DNA of 57,036 bases from Bizionia argentinensis JUB59 (GCF_000224335.1 NZ_AFXZ01000015.1:1-57036); one strand, 5' to 3'. Numbered from the stretch's first letter, positions 9,018-18,332 are shown. The notes: generated by a model not told the origin, from the letters alone. Made by a program: numbers and translations.

Positions 9018-9160
9018 TCCCGATAATTATCGGGATCACAAATTTTCACGAATTCACTCGTTTCTTGAGATTATTAGCTCAAATCAATTTCTATAAATTT
9101 CACGAATACAACAGACTTTTAGTCTGTTTCAAAAACCTATGGCACTTTAGTCCATAGTGA
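9018..9160. repeat. Intergenic hairpin repeats (TCCCGATAATTATCGGGA palindrome and neighbours)
   Basis: The 369-bp gap 8803-9171 holds no gene. It contains a perfect 18-bp palindrome at 9018-9035, an AACAGACT/AGTCTGTT hairpin at 9110-9128 and a small CTATGG/CCATAG hairpin near 9138-9157. The palindrome recurs without its outer bases at 43041-43056 and, less perfectly, at 454-471. AGTCTGTTTCAA also occurs near 560 beside the hairpin cluster. They look like members of one dispersed repeat family. Confidence 0.6.
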
Positions 9161-9171
9161 TTTATTAAATA

Positions 9172-10713
9172 TTACAAAGGAATATTACCATGCTTGCGTT
9201 TTGGTTTATCTACTTGCTTATCTTCGAGCATTGCAAAAGCTTTAATTAATTTACGTCTTGTGGTTTCCGGTAAAATTACTTCGTCAATAAAACCACGTTC
9301 GGCTGCACTATATGGGTTCGCGAATAATTCGGCGTATTCTGCTTCTTTTTCCTTCAACTTTGCTTCTTTATCTACCGCAGCATCGATTTCTTTTTTGAAA
9401 ATAATTTCAGCAGCACCTTTTGCACCCATAACGGCTATTTCGGCGCTTGGCCATGCATAGTTCATATCAGCACCAATGTGTTTAGAGTTCATAACATCAT
9501 AAGCACCACCATAAGCTTTTCTTGTAATTACGGTAACACGAGGAACAGTGGCTTCAGAGAAGGCATATAGTAATTTAGCGCCATGAACAATAATACCATT
9601 CCACTCTTGATCTGTACCTGGTAAAAATCCTGGTACATCTTCTAAAACGAGTAACGGAATATTAAAAGCATCGCAAAAGCGAACAAATCTAGCAGCTTTT
9701 TTCGCACTGTTTACATCTAAAACACCAGCTAAAAACATGGGCTGATTGGCTACAATTCCAATACTCTTACCACCTAATCTAGCGAAACCAACAATAATGT
9801 TTTCGGCGTAATCTTTATGGATTTCGTAAAAAGAATCTTCATCTATAATACCTGAAATTACCGAATGCATATCATACGGTTTGTTGGCATTATCGGGAAT
9901 TATTTGGTTTAATTCTTCGCGTATTTCATCCTCTAATTGAAAAGGTAAATCTTTTGCTTTTTCTGTATTATTTTGAGGTAAATAACTCAATAATTTTTTA
10001 ATATCCTCTAAACACTCTACATCATTTGTGGATGTAATATGTGCCACACCAGATTTTGTTGAATGTGCGCTGGCGCCACCCAGTTCTTCACTAGTAACGT
10101 TTTCATTGGTAACTGTTTTAACTACATTTGGTCCCGTAACAAACATGTAACTAGTATCTTGAACCATGAGTGTAAAATCAGTCATAGCCGGTGAATAAAC
10201 GGCACCTCCAGCACAAGGTCCCATAATGGCAGATAATTGTGGAATTACACCTGATGCCTGAACATTGCGATAAAAAATATCGGCATAACCACCAAGAGAT
10301 CGTACTCCTTCTTGGATTCGTGCGCCACCAGAATCATTTAATCCAATGATTGGTGCACCAACTTTTACAGCTAAATCCATAACCTTACAGATTTTTTCGG
10401 CATGCGTTTCTGAAAGAGAACCTCCAAAAACTGTAAAATCTTGGGCAAAGACATAAATTAAACGACCGGAAACAGTTCCATAACCTGTAACAACACCATC
10501 CCCATAAAACTGTTGCTTATCCATACCGAAATCTTTAGTCCGGTGAGTGACCAATGCGCCGATCTCTTCAAACGAGCCTTCGTCTAACAGATATAAAACC
10601 CTTTCACGAGCTGTTAGTTTTTTATTCGCATGTTGCTTCTCTATGCGTTTCTCACCACCACCTAAATAGGCTTCGGCTAACTTTTTATTTAAATCTTTTA
10701 TTTTGGATTCCAT
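9172..10713 (-). CDS. pccB: Acyl-CoA carboxylase, carboxyltransferase (beta) subunit, propionyl-CoA carboxylase type
   Basis: 514 residues from the start [12 protein letters not shown]; an in-frame ATG 36 bp upstream would add a non-homologous [12 protein letters not shown] and is rejected. It transfers the carboxyl group from carboxybiotin to an acyl-CoA, making methylmalonyl-CoA if propionyl-CoA is the substrate. Signatures: [18 protein letters not shown] near the N-terminus, the oxyanion-hole glycines in [11 protein letters not shown] and [13 protein letters not shown], and the second crotonase domain with [11 protein letters not shown] and [10 protein letters not shown]. Last gene of a minus-strand set carrying carrier protein, biotin carboxylase and carboxyltransferase in that order. 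The substrate cannot be read from sequence alone. Confidence 0.92.
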   Translation of the reverse strand: MESKIKDLNKKLAEAYLGGGEKRIEKQHANKKLTARERVLYLLDEGSFEEIGALVTHRTKDFGMDKQQFYGDGVVTGYGTVSGRLIYVFAQDFTVFGGSLSETHAEKICKVMDLAVKVGAPIIGLNDSGGARIQEGVRSLGGYADIFYRNVQASGVIPQLSAIMGPCAGGAVYSPAMTDFTLMVQDTSYMFVTGPNVVKTVTNENVTSEELGGASAHSTKSGVAHITSTNDVECLEDIKKLLSYLPQNNTEKAKDLPFQLEDEIREELNQIIPDNANKPYDMHSVISGIIDEDSFYEIHKDYAENIIVGFARLGGKSIGIVANQPMFLAGVLDVNSAKKAARFVRFCDAFNIPLLVLEDVPGFLPGTDQEWNGIIVHGAKLLYAFSEATVPRVTVITRKAYGGAYDVMNSKHIGADMNYAWPSAEIAVMGAKGAAEIIFKKEIDAAVDKEAKLKEKEAEYAELFANPYSAAERGFIDEVILPETTRRKLIKAFAMLEDKQVDKPKRKHGNIPL

Positions 10714-10797
10714 TTTTTTTAATTTTCTGGCGAAAGCGCAAAGGCACAAAGCTATTTTGATTAATTATTTTATTACTGCTACAGAATATTTTTTTAA

Positions 10798-10832
10798 CTG
10801 AACACTGAACACTGAACACTGAATACTGAACA
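10798..10832 (-). repeat. Heptamer tandem array, 5 x TGTTCAG, directly after a stop codon
   Basis: On the minus strand five TGTTCAG units (one is TATTCAG) start at the first base after the TAG stop codon of the biotin carboxylase gene. A second array with the same unit and the same position relative to a TAG stop lies at 21979-22006. Confidence 0.85.
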
Positions 10833-12275
10833 CTATTTAACTGGTATTCGTAATAATTTTTGTTCAGCCATATAATGCTTAATGGCAATCATAGCCGCTA
10901 ATTTGGCTTCTGCTTTTTGTTCGTCTTTAAGTGCTTCTGGTGAATAATATTTTTTCACAAAATGAGTATCGAAATTACCGGAACGAAAAGCATCGTGCTT
11001 AAAAACAAAAGTTCCAAATGGCAAAGTTGTTTCAATCCCTTGGATATGGTAATCAGCAATTGCAGAAATCATCAGTTCTATAGCTTCTTCGCGCGTTTTA
11101 CCGTATGTGATAAGTTTGGCTAACATGGGATCATAATAAATAGGTACGTCCATACCCTGTTTAAAACCATTATCAACTCTTATGTTTTTACCTACAGGTA
11201 ATTTGTAAACCTCTAAATTTCCAACACTAGGTAGGAAATCATTTAATGGATCTTCGGCATAAACACGTAATTCTAGAGCATGGCCATTTATTTTTAAATC
11301 GTCTTGTTTAAGTGGTAAGGTTTCACCGCGCGCTACACGAATTTGAAGTTCTACTAAATCGGTTCCACTAATTAATTCTGTTACGGGATGTTCTACCTGT
11401 AAACGCGTATTCATTTCTAGGAAATAGAAATTGAGGTTTTCGTCTAAAAGGAACTCTACCGTTCCAGCGCCTAAATAATCGCAAGCTTTAGCTACTTTTA
11501 TGGCAGCTTCTCCCATTCTATTACGCAAATCCGGCGTTAATACGGCCGAAGGTGCTTCTTCTATCACTTTTTGATGACGGCGTTGAATACTACATTCGCG
11601 TTCAAATAAGTGGATAATGTTGCCATGGGAATCAGCCATAATTTGAATTTCAATATGGCGTGGCGATGCCACGTATTTTTCAATAAATACAGCACCATCA
11701 CCAAAAGCATTAACCGCCTCACTAATTGCGCGATCCATTTGCGATTCGAATTCATCTTCATTTTCAACAATACGCATGCCTTTTCCGCCACCTCCGGCAG
11801 AGGCTTTTATAAGAATAGGAAACCCAATCTCTTTGGCTATTTTTTTTGCGGCAGGAATATCGGTAATCGCTTCTTCCGTTCCAGGAACCATAGGAATGTT
11901 GTAGTGTTTAACGGCTTCTTTAGCGGCTAATTTACTTCCCATTACCTTTATGGCTTTAGATTTTGGACCAATAAAAATGATGTCGTTTGCTTCACATGAT
12001 TCAGCAAATTCAGCGTTTTCCGATAGAAATCCGTAACCTGGATGAATGGCATCTACTTGAAGACTTTTAGCAACTTCAATAATTTTATCGCCTCTTAAAT
12101 AGGATTGATTGGAAGGTGCTTCACCAATTAAAACGGCTTCATCAGCATATTTAACATGTGGCGCATTACGGTCTACTGTTGAATATACAGCGACTGTTTT
12201 GATACCCATTTTTTTGGCTGTTCGCATAACGCGAATTGCGATTTCTCCTCGGTTTGCTACTAATATTTTTTTCAT
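10833..12275 (-). CDS. accC: Biotin carboxylase subunit of an acyl-CoA/acetyl-CoA carboxylase
   Basis: 480 residues. It carboxylates the biotin of the carrier protein using ATP and bicarbonate. It begins MKKILVANRGEIAIRVMRTA, the biotin carboxylase N-terminal signature. The ATP-grasp domain shows the glycine loop KASAGGGGKGMR near 160-170 and the active-site stretch FLEMNTRLQVEHPVTE near 285-300. The C-terminal domain follows with RVYAEDP and a short lysine/alanine-rich tail. It sits between the biotin carrier and carboxyltransferase genes, so it serves that complex; fatty-acid synthesis AccC is the alternative. Confidence 0.92.
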   Translation of the reverse strand: MKKILVANRGEIAIRVMRTAKKMGIKTVAVYSTVDRNAPHVKYADEAVLIGEAPSNQSYLRGDKIIEVAKSLQVDAIHPGYGFLSENAEFAESCEANDIIFIGPKSKAIKVMGSKLAAKEAVKHYNIPMVPGTEEAITDIPAAKKIAKEIGFPILIKASAGGGGKGMRIVENEDEFESQMDRAISEAVNAFGDGAVFIEKYVASPRHIEIQIMADSHGNIIHLFERECSIQRRHQKVIEEAPSAVLTPDLRNRMGEAAIKVAKACDYLGAGTVEFLLDENLNFYFLEMNTRLQVEHPVTELISGTDLVELQIRVARGETLPLKQDDLKINGHALELRVYAEDPLNDFLPSVGNLEVYKLPVGKNIRVDNGFKQGMDVPIYYDPMLAKLITYGKTREEAIELMISAIADYHIQGIETTLPFGTFVFKHDAFRSGNFDTHFVKKYYSPEALKDEQKAEAKLAAMIAIKHYMAEQKLLRIPVK

Positions 12276-12293
12276 CGATAAATTTATTTATCG

Positions 12294-12340
12294 TTCCCGT
12301 GAAAACGGGAATCTATATTTATCCTTCCCAAAGGGAAAGG
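12294..12340. repeat. Two small hairpins in the gap between carrier protein and biotin carboxylase genes
   Basis: TTCCCGT-GAAA-ACGGGAA (12294-12311) is followed by CCTTCCC-AAA-GGGAAAGG (12323-12340). The gap of 189 bp otherwise shows nothing. The hairpins resemble those at 384-556 and may process or pause the shared mRNA. Confidence 0.55.
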
Positions 12341-12464
12341 GTTTTATTTAGTATTAAGAGTAAAACGTCTATATTTAATACTCTTTTTTAACTCTTAATT
12401 TTTATTTTGTCAGTATCAAACAATCTCAAAAGTGTATCGAGATGTTTAATAGTTAAAAGATGCA

Positions 12465-12953
12465 TTACGCCTCAAATTCAATTAACAACCGATTTTTATC
12501 TACGGCATCGCCTTGCTTAATGGAAACGGATTTGATAATACCACTTCTTGGCGAAGTAATAACGTTTTCCATTTTCATGGCTTCTAAAATTAATAACGTA
12601 TCGTTTTCTGCAACTTCTTGACCAACTTTTACGGCTATATCTAAAATTAGACCTGGCATAGGTGCTTTAATATCGTTTACCTGCTTGGAGGCGCCAATTT
12701 CGAAACCTAAATCTTTAATAAGCAGATCTAAATGATCTTCAATAGCGATATCGTAAACGTTGCCATTAACTTTTATTTGATATTGTTTGGCATGAAAATC
12801 ATCTTTCAGAATTTCAGCTATATACGGTTTATTATTGCTTAAAATATGGTAATGATTATCGTTTTCTTTAACTGCATCTAAAGCCTCAATGGCTTGTTTT
12901 GGTAAGTCGAAAGCGTACGTATTATTAACTTTGGTATGATAAGTTTGACTCAT
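12465..12953 (-). CDS. Biotin carboxyl carrier protein subunit of the acyl-CoA carboxylase
   Basis: 162 residues. The C-terminal 70 residues are a biotinyl/lipoyl domain (KAPMPGLILDIAVKVGQEV) with the biotinylation site EAMKMEN, Lys127. The N-terminal 90 residues resemble the extension of carriers that work with propionyl-CoA-type carboxylases. It is the first gene of the minus-strand carboxylase set, 189 bp before the biotin carboxylase gene. It carries CO2 between the two catalytic subunits. Confidence 0.9.
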   Translation of the reverse strand: MSQTYHTKVNNTYAFDLPKQAIEALDAVKENDNHYHILSNNKPYIAEILKDDFHAKQYQIKVNGNVYDIAIEDHLDLLIKDLGFEIGASKQVNDIKAPMPGLILDIAVKVGQEVAENDTLLILEAMKMENVITSPRSGIIKSVSIKQGDAVDKNRLLIEFEA

Positions 12954-13021
12954 TATTTTATTTTTAGAACTGTAAATATAGGGAATATGAAACGTTTATT
13001 TCAAGTGGTTTTAGGAATTTC

Positions 13022-13693
13022 CTAGACTTTGAAATGTGAATTTTTTTGATGGCGCTTAATAGCATTTCGCGATAGCACCAAACCAATAATCAAGGAAACA
13101 AAGGCACCTACCCAAACACCAGGGATAAAATCAATGAATAAGAAAAAGTCGTAAGCACCATGAAAAATTGTCGCTAATAGTAATCCAGTTAGGTTTAGTA
13201 AGCGTCTGTTTTTAGAAAACTTGGCTTTCCCCATGTAAAAGCCCATTAATATAGCGAAAGTCGCATGGGCAGGAACGGCCGTAAAGGCTCGTAAAACAGC
13301 GACTTCATAACCACCTTCTAGTACATATATAATGTTTTCGGTGGCAGCAAAGCCCATGGAAACCATGACTGCGTAGACAATGCCATCAAATGGTTCGTTA
13401 AACGCATCTTTTGGTTGTGCATAATATCGAACAATTATGTATTTACTAAATTCCTCCGTAAATCCGACAACCAAGAAGGCTTTAATAAACTGTTGTAAAA
13501 CGCTGGCATGATCTAAAATTAAGAAATAATCGAAAATAATGTATATCAACGTGGTTAAAATAACGCTAGCAAAGGCGCCAAACAGAAAGGAATATAGGAG
13601 TAATAATTTAGGTTCTTTTTCATATTTATCTTTTAAATAAATATAAATAATGATGATGCAAACAGGTGCAATAGCTACTAGAAATAGGTTCAT
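13022..13693 (-). CDS. PrsW-family intramembrane metalloprotease
   Basis: 223 residues with about seven membrane helices. The PrsW motifs are visible: TEEFSKY near residue 80 (EExxK), the ATENIIYVLEG helix, HATFAILMGFYMG near 143 and FHGAYDFFLF near 178. In the family these residues bind zinc for cleavage inside the membrane. PrsW proteases cleave anti-sigma factors in Bacillus; the target here is unknown. It lies 30 bp after the NUDIX gene and is probably co-transcribed with it. Confidence 0.8.
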   Translation of the reverse strand: MNLFLVAIAPVCIIIIYIYLKDKYEKEPKLLLLYSFLFGAFASVILTTLIYIIFDYFLILDHASVLQQFIKAFLVVGFTEEFSKYIIVRYYAQPKDAFNEPFDGIVYAVMVSMGFAATENIIYVLEGGYEVAVLRAFTAVPAHATFAILMGFYMGKAKFSKNRRLLNLTGLLLATIFHGAYDFFLFIDFIPGVWVGAFVSLIIGLVLSRNAIKRHQKNSHFKV

Positions 13694-13723
13694 GGAGGAG
13701 AAATAGTTAAAAAAAGTGAATTA

Positions 13724-14275
13724 TTATAAGTGTGATGTTATCACATTCAAAACAAACTCATAATATCCACGATTAGACGCGACAAAATAAGAATTGCTTT
13801 CACTGTTAGCCAATAGGGACTTAAATTTTTCAAACGTAACTAATTTTAAAGCCTCGACCTCTCCAGGTTGGGGTTTTAAGTTTTTTAATGGTACTTGTAG
13901 TTTTGCTATATAGGTATGATGAAATTCATTATCAATGATGCCAGAATCGTAACTTCTAAAACATGGAAAAAAGCCTATTTTCTGTAAATCGCACTCTGGA
14001 ATCTTTAAACTTATTTCTTCCTGTGTTTCGCGAATAGCGGCTTGTTCAATCGTTTCGCCAGCATCTACATGGCCGGCAACCGAAACGTCCCAAAGCAGAG
14101 GGTAAATAGCTTTTGAAGCCGCACGTTGGGCTAGTAGAATTTTGCCGTCTTCTGTGTAAAACCAAATATGAGCCGTGTTGTGATAATAACCTTTTCTATG
14201 AATTTCCGATTTTAAAGCGGTTTTACCTGTTGGTTTGCCAGTTTTGGAAACGATGTCAATTATTTCTTCCTCCAT
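13724..14275 (-). CDS. NUDIX hydrolase
   Basis: 183 residues. The Nudix box is at about residues 70-92: GHVDAGET...RETQEEISL, with the usual final glycine of the box replaced by Ser. The N-terminal part (EEIIDIVSKTGKPTGKTALK) and AHIWFYTEDGKILLAQRA are typical of the YfcD/isopentenyl-diphosphate-isomerase-like branch. It hydrolyses nucleoside-diphosphate-linked compounds or related pyrophosphates; the substrate is open. It is separated from the upstream M42 peptidase gene by a terminator. Confidence 0.85.
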   Translation of the reverse strand: MEEEIIDIVSKTGKPTGKTALKSEIHRKGYYHNTAHIWFYTEDGKILLAQRAASKAIYPLLWDVSVAGHVDAGETIEQAAIRETQEEISLKIPECDLQKIGFFPCFRSYDSGIIDNEFHHTYIAKLQVPLKNLKPQPGEVEALKLVTFEKFKSLLANSESNSYFVASNRGYYEFVLNVITSHL

Positions 14276-14292
14276 GAAATTAAAATCTATTT

Positions 14293-14321
14293 TTAAAAAA
14301 AACTCCCACTTTTGTGGGAGT
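14293..14321 (-). terminator. Terminator of the M42 peptidase gene
   Basis: ACTCCCAC-TTTT-GTGGGAGT (14302-14321), followed on the minus strand by a run of eight T. It lies just 5' of the NUDIX start codon, so the NUDIX-PrsW pair needs its own promoter or readthrough. Confidence 0.8.
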
Positions 14322-14329
14322 CAGGAATA

Positions 14330-15418
14330 TTATTTAAAATAAGAAAACGTTTCGCCTTCTTCTATTTTCAATAAGGTTTCGTAAATCATTTTAATCACGT
14401 TTTCCACATCATCTCTGTGCACCATTTCTACGGTTGTATGCATATAACGTAACGGTAACGAAATTAATGCTGATGGAACACCGCCATTACTGTAAGCAAA
14501 AGCATCTGTATCTGTTCCTGTTGCTCTAGATAGAGCAGCACGCTGGAATGGAATCTTGTTTGCTTCTGCTGTTTCCGTAATTAAATCACGTAATTTTTGT
14601 TGTACTGCTGGTGCATAAGCAATAACAGGACCCAGCCCTATTTCCACAAAACCTTGCGTTTTCTGATCAATCATTGGTGTGGTTGTATCGTGCGTAACAT
14701 CCGTAACAATTGCAACGTTTGGTTTAATGGTTTGTGAAATCATTTCCGCACCACGTAAGCCAATTTCCTCTTGTACTGAATTGGTAATATAAAGTCCGAA
14801 AGGTAATTCAATTTTATTTTCTTTTAATAGACGTGCAACTTCCGCAATCATAAAACCACCCATACGGTTGTCCAATGCGCGACAAACAAATTTATCTTTA
14901 TTTAAAATATGAAATTCATCTGGATAGGTAATTACACAACCAACATGAATATCCATTTTTTCAACCTCGTCTTTATCTTTTGCTCCAACATCAATACAGA
15001 TGTTGTTAGGTTTTGGCGCTTCTTCCTTAGCCTTACTTCGTGTATGAATTGCTGGCCATCCAAAAACACCTTTTACAATGCCATTTTTAGTGTGAATATT
15101 CACTACTTTACTAGGCGCAATTTGATGATCGCTACCGCCATTTCGAACTACATAAATTAATCCGTTGTCTGAAATATAATTAACATACCACGAAATTTCA
15201 TCAGCGTGGCCTTCGATAACTACTTTGTATTTGGCATCTGGATTAATGACACCAACAGCTGTTCCGTAGGTATCCGTAATAAACTCATCTACATATGGTT
15301 TTAAGTAATCCATCCATATTTTCTGACCTTCCCACTCATAACCTGTAGGAGATGCATTGTTTAAATACGTCTCTAAAAAGTCCATTGACTTTTTATTTAG
15401 TATACTTTTTTTTGCCAT
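14330..15418 (-). CDS. M42 family metallopeptidase (glutamyl aminopeptidase/tetrahedral aminopeptidase type)
   Basis: 362 residues, cytoplasmic (no signal). The two-metal centre is recognisable: EGHADEISW near 70, CRALDNRMGGF near 182, the catalytic pair in VQEEIGLRGA near 213 and VTDVTHDTT near 238, and a C-terminal MHTTVEMVHRDDVE. These enzymes trim N-terminal residues from short peptides and form dodecamers. A single-gene unit closed by its own terminator. Confidence 0.9.
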   Translation of the reverse strand: MAKKSILNKKSMDFLETYLNNASPTGYEWEGQKIWMDYLKPYVDEFITDTYGTAVGVINPDAKYKVVIEGHADEISWYVNYISDNGLIYVVRNGGSDHQIAPSKVVNIHTKNGIVKGVFGWPAIHTRSKAKEEAPKPNNICIDVGAKDKDEVEKMDIHVGCVITYPDEFHILNKDKFVCRALDNRMGGFMIAEVARLLKENKIELPFGLYITNSVQEEIGLRGAEMISQTIKPNVAIVTDVTHDTTTPMIDQKTQGFVEIGLGPVIAYAPAVQQKLRDLITETAEANKIPFQRAALSRATGTDTDAFAYSNGGVPSALISLPLRYMHTTVEMVHRDDVENVIKMIYETLLKIEEGETFSYFK

Positions 15419-15532
15419 AAATATTAATTTTCTACGAAAATAACAATATTAATGCTATTTTAAGCGTAAAGCTTTTTTTAAATTATTAATTTTACCCACC
15501 GATTTCTAACGATTATGGATTCATTATAGCCT

Positions 15533-16201
15533 ATGAAAATAATTGCTTATTTATTTTTAATTTTCCCAGTCCTACTTTTTTCTCAAAGAGAGGGGGAGGT
15601 TCAGGATTCTACTGATGTGTTTTATATTATTATTGAAGGCGATTCGATACCAAAAACTGCTATTAATTTAAATGAAGTCAAGTTACTTCATCGCTTGATT
15701 TTTGATATGGATGCAGACCGAAAAACCTATTTAATACTTCGCAGAAAGACTATTAAAGTTTATCCGTATGCAAAGTTAGCAGCTGAACGTTTGGAGTCTT
15801 TAAATGAACGCTTAAACCGTTTAGAAAGCGTAAGCGAAAAAAGACGCTATTCTAAAATAATTCAGAAATATATTGAAGATGAATTTTCTGCTGAATTAAA
15901 AAAACTCACCAAAACGGAAGGCCAGATTCTTGTTAAATTAATTCACCGACAAACAGGCACAACGACTTTCGAATTGATAAAAGATTTACGCAGTGGTTGG
16001 CGAGCTTTTTGGTTTAATAATACGGCTTTACTTTTTAATATTTCATTAAAGGAAGAATTTGATCCAATGAATGTTAAAGAAGATTATTTAATTGAAGATA
16101 TTTTAGAAAGAAACTTTCAAAGCGGTCGCTTGGAGCGTCAAGAACCAGCGATAGAATTCGATTTTTTCGAATTAACTAATAAATGGAATAAAGGCAAATA
16201 G
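15533..16201 (+). CDS. DUF4294 domain-containing secreted protein
   Basis: 222 residues with a signal peptide (MKIIAYLFLIFPVLLFSQ). The body matches DUF4294: YLILRRKTIKVYPYAKLAAERL near 63-85, then a charged helical stretch and LIKDLRSGWRAFWFNNTALLF. The family is restricted to Bacteroidetes and has no assigned function. It is followed 7 bp later by the hemolysin-III gene, so the two probably form an operon. Confidence 0.8.
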   Translation: MKIIAYLFLIFPVLLFSQREGEVQDSTDVFYIIIEGDSIPKTAINLNEVKLLHRLIFDMDADRKTYLILRRKTIKVYPYAKLAAERLESLNERLNRLESVSEKRRYSKIIQKYIEDEFSAELKKLTKTEGQILVKLIHRQTGTTTFELIKDLRSGWRAFWFNNTALLFNISLKEEFDPMNVKEDYLIEDILERNFQSGRLERQEPAIEFDFFELTNKWNKGK

Positions 16202-16208
16202 AATTTTA

Positions 16209-16835
16209 ATGCGCATACAAACCCCTTTTGAAGAACGTTTAAATAGTATTACACACGGCATTGGAGCTCTTATTGGGATTGCGGCTTTAGTGTTTTTAAT
16301 AATCTATAATTCCAATAAAACAAGTTGGAGTTTATTTAGTGTTATTGTTTATGGCTTGACCATTATTATATTGTTCAGCTCATCTACATTATATCATTAT
16401 GTAGAATCCGATAAACCAAAATATTATCTACGGATTCTGGACCATATTAGTATTTATTTTTTAATTGCAGGAACCTATACACCAGTAGCATTAATAACGC
16501 TTGAAGCAAGTAAAGGCTGGTTCTTATTTTGGACGGTTTGGGGTATTGCAGCTTTCGGGCTTATTTTAAAAATTTTTTTTACTGGAAAATTTGAGTTTCT
16601 TTCTGTGTTACTGTATTTAATGATGGGCTGGCTAGTGGTATTCGACTTCTCATACTTATCAGAAAATCTGGGGTCTGATGGTTTATTCTGGCTCTTTGCG
16701 GGAGGTTTTGCTTATACAGCCGGTATCTTGTTTTATGCTATTGATAAAATAAAATTTAACCATGTTATCTGGCACCTGTTTGTTTTAGCTGGTGCTATTT
16801 TTCATTTTTTCATGGTGTTTTTCTACGTGATTTAA
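16209..16835 (+). CDS. trhA: Hemolysin III/PAQR-family membrane homeostasis protein
   Basis: 208 residues with seven membrane helices. It begins with the family's ERLNSITHGIGALIG (conserved His), continues with SSSTLYHYVE (the SxxxH pair, about 60-66) and ends HVIWHLFVLAGAIFHFF (HxxxH, about 188-200). In PAQR proteins these His/Ser/Asp residues hold a zinc and are linked to membrane lipid homeostasis. It is second in a two-gene unit after the DUF4294 protein. Confidence 0.88.
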   Translation: MRIQTPFEERLNSITHGIGALIGIAALVFLIIYNSNKTSWSLFSVIVYGLTIIILFSSSTLYHYVESDKPKYYLRILDHISIYFLIAGTYTPVALITLEASKGWFLFWTVWGIAAFGLILKIFFTGKFEFLSVLLYLMMGWLVVFDFSYLSENLGSDGLFWLFAGGFAYTAGILFYAIDKIKFNHVIWHLFVLAGAIFHFFMVFFYVI

Positions 16836-16849
16836 AAAAAACTTTTTCA

Positions 16850-16880
16850 AAAAAAACACCCTTAAGAAATTACTTAAGGG
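16850..16880. terminator. Terminator between convergent trhA and the secreted-protein gene
   Basis: CCCTTAAG-AAATTA-CTTAAGGG (16859-16880). On the minus strand it is followed by a T-run (16851-16857), so it mainly stops the leftward gene. The weak TTTTA on the right may also serve trhA. Confidence 0.75.
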
Positions 16881-16914
16881 CATTTTAATATCTATAAACA
16901 ACGCTATTTTCTAT

Positions 16915-17481
16915 TTAATCCGTTGTTCCCCATGGAGCTTCTGGCGTTTTAATAGTTTTAGTTAAATCAAAGCTAACTGAAAATAATCGATCGCTACCAA
17001 TACGGCGAAGATTATAAGTAAAGCTAGTCTCATCAATAGTAAACCACCAAATATTAGTAGATGCAGCAGCTATTATTTGCGCTGTATGCGCATCGGCTGG
17101 AAACATTTGTAGGTTGGATAAGCCTGTATTGGAGCTTGTTCCACCATATTGCGTAATCTCTTCTTCCGAGCCATCAGGATTGCGGTGATCATGTTTCAGA
17201 CTAATTATTTTGTCGTCATTTAAATGTAAAACCCACGTACGAGATTTGTTTTCGCCAACAAAAAAAGGAATTCTAATATCATTTATATCGCATGCGCGCA
17301 CATGCATAACTAATTTTTCCCCTGTAAATCCATCACCAGGAACAGAACCTGCAGTAATCTCCCCTTCATAGGAGTTTCCGCAATGTGCTTGTAGTTGATT
17401 CCAAAATATTTCTGAACTTGTTTGTTCTTGAGCTAGGATACATAACGGTAATAATAAAATAAAGCAAAGTAATGTTTTCAT
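16915..17481 (-). CDS. Hypothetical secreted protein
   Basis: 188 residues from the start MKTLLCFILLLPLCILAQ, a clear signal peptide; the in-frame ATG 39 bp upstream would put 13 residues ahead of the signal and is rejected. No family recognised. The mature part begins EQTSSEIFWNQLQAHCGNSY and has two cysteines in the first third (AHCG, RACD), which may form a disulphide, several Trp residues (TWVLHL, NIWWFTI), and a terminal strand SVSFDLTKTI. The layout suggests a small beta-rich periplasmic or secreted protein. A single gene with its own terminator. Confidence 0.65.
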   Translation of the reverse strand: MKTLLCFILLLPLCILAQEQTSSEIFWNQLQAHCGNSYEGEITAGSVPGDGFTGEKLVMHVRACDINDIRIPFFVGENKSRTWVLHLNDDKIISLKHDHRNPDGSEEEITQYGGTSSNTGLSNLQMFPADAHTAQIIAAASTNIWWFTIDETSFTYNLRRIGSDRLFSVSFDLTKTIKTPEAPWGTTD

Positions 17482-17702
17482 CTTTGTAGTAATTAAGGTT
17501 CTTGTAAAAAGTTTAAACATACAACAATAACCTCTTTAAAGTATGATTTTAAAGGTGATTATCAATTAGTCCTATTTAAAAGGGTACTGCAACTATAAAG
17601 ATGATTTTCATTTAAAAAGCTGGCTGGAATGTTTTTGCTAATGCTTAAAAGTCATAAATTAATCACGCTATCAACCATTTATTATGTTGTTATGCTCTGG
17701 AA

Positions 17703-18332
17703 TTATAGGGTATGAATAGGCAAATTAAATGCTATTGTAATACCTTCTATAATCATATTCGTTCCAATAATAGCAATGATTAAACCCATAATTTTTCCGA
17801 CTACAGAAATTACATTATTTCCAATTTTACGAACAATAAAATCACTTAAACGGAAAGTGATAAAAGTCATTAAACATATTAATGCAAAAATAATTAGTAC
17901 TAAACCAATTTGTATATAATCAGCGTCCGATACAAAGTTCATGGCGGTAACAATAGTTCCTGGTCCCGCAAGAATAGGAATTGCAAGTGGCGAAACGGCT
18001 ATGTTTTCATCAATATCGACACTTTGTAAATGTTTTAAGTTCGATTTTTTTGATTGTAACATATCAAAACCGACATAGAAAATTAAAATTCCACCAGTAA
18101 TTTTAAAGGCAGGAATTGTTAATCCAAAAATTTCAAAAATAAATTTCCCAAGTATTACAAATATGCAAACAATAATAAATGCAATAATAATTGCACGTTT
18201 GCTAATACGACGTTTAGTTTCCTTACTGGCACCACCAACGAGCGATAAAAATATCGGTAAATTGGAAATGGGATTCATGATAGCAAAAAAACCTGTAAAT
18301 ACCGTTATGGAAAAGGTAATAAGATGATCCAT
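17703..18332 (-). CDS. MarC family integral membrane protein
   Basis: 209 residues with six membrane helices. Family hallmarks: FFAIMNPISNLPIFLSL in the first helix, KITGGILIFYVGFDML, and SPLAIPILAGPGTIVTAM near 110-130. It was once linked to multiple antibiotic resistance and its function is unsettled. A single minus-strand gene; the 192-bp gap to the next gene shows no repeat or clear promoter. Confidence 0.88.
   Translation of the reverse strand: MDHLITFSITVFTGFFAIMNPISNLPIFLSLVGGASKETKRRISKRAIIIAFIIVCIFVILGKFIFEIFGLTIPAFKITGGILIFYVGFDMLQSKKSNLKHLQSVDIDENIAVSPLAIPILAGPGTIVTAMNFVSDADYIQIGLVLIIFALICLMTFITFRLSDFIVRKIGNNVISVVGKIMGLIIAIIGTNMIIEGITIAFNLPIHTL

Noticed and set aside
9110-9128. 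AACAGACT/AGTCTGTT hairpin as a terminator
   Set aside because: No T-run follows, and the same sequence recurs beside the hairpins near 560, so it is part of a repeat.
10714-10749. Upstream start of the carboxyltransferase gene
   Set aside because: The extra residues [12 protein letters not shown] match nothing in the family; [12 protein letters not shown] is the usual beginning.
10798-10832. Possible CRISPR array
   Set aside because: Units are 7 bp with no spacers, and there are no cas genes.
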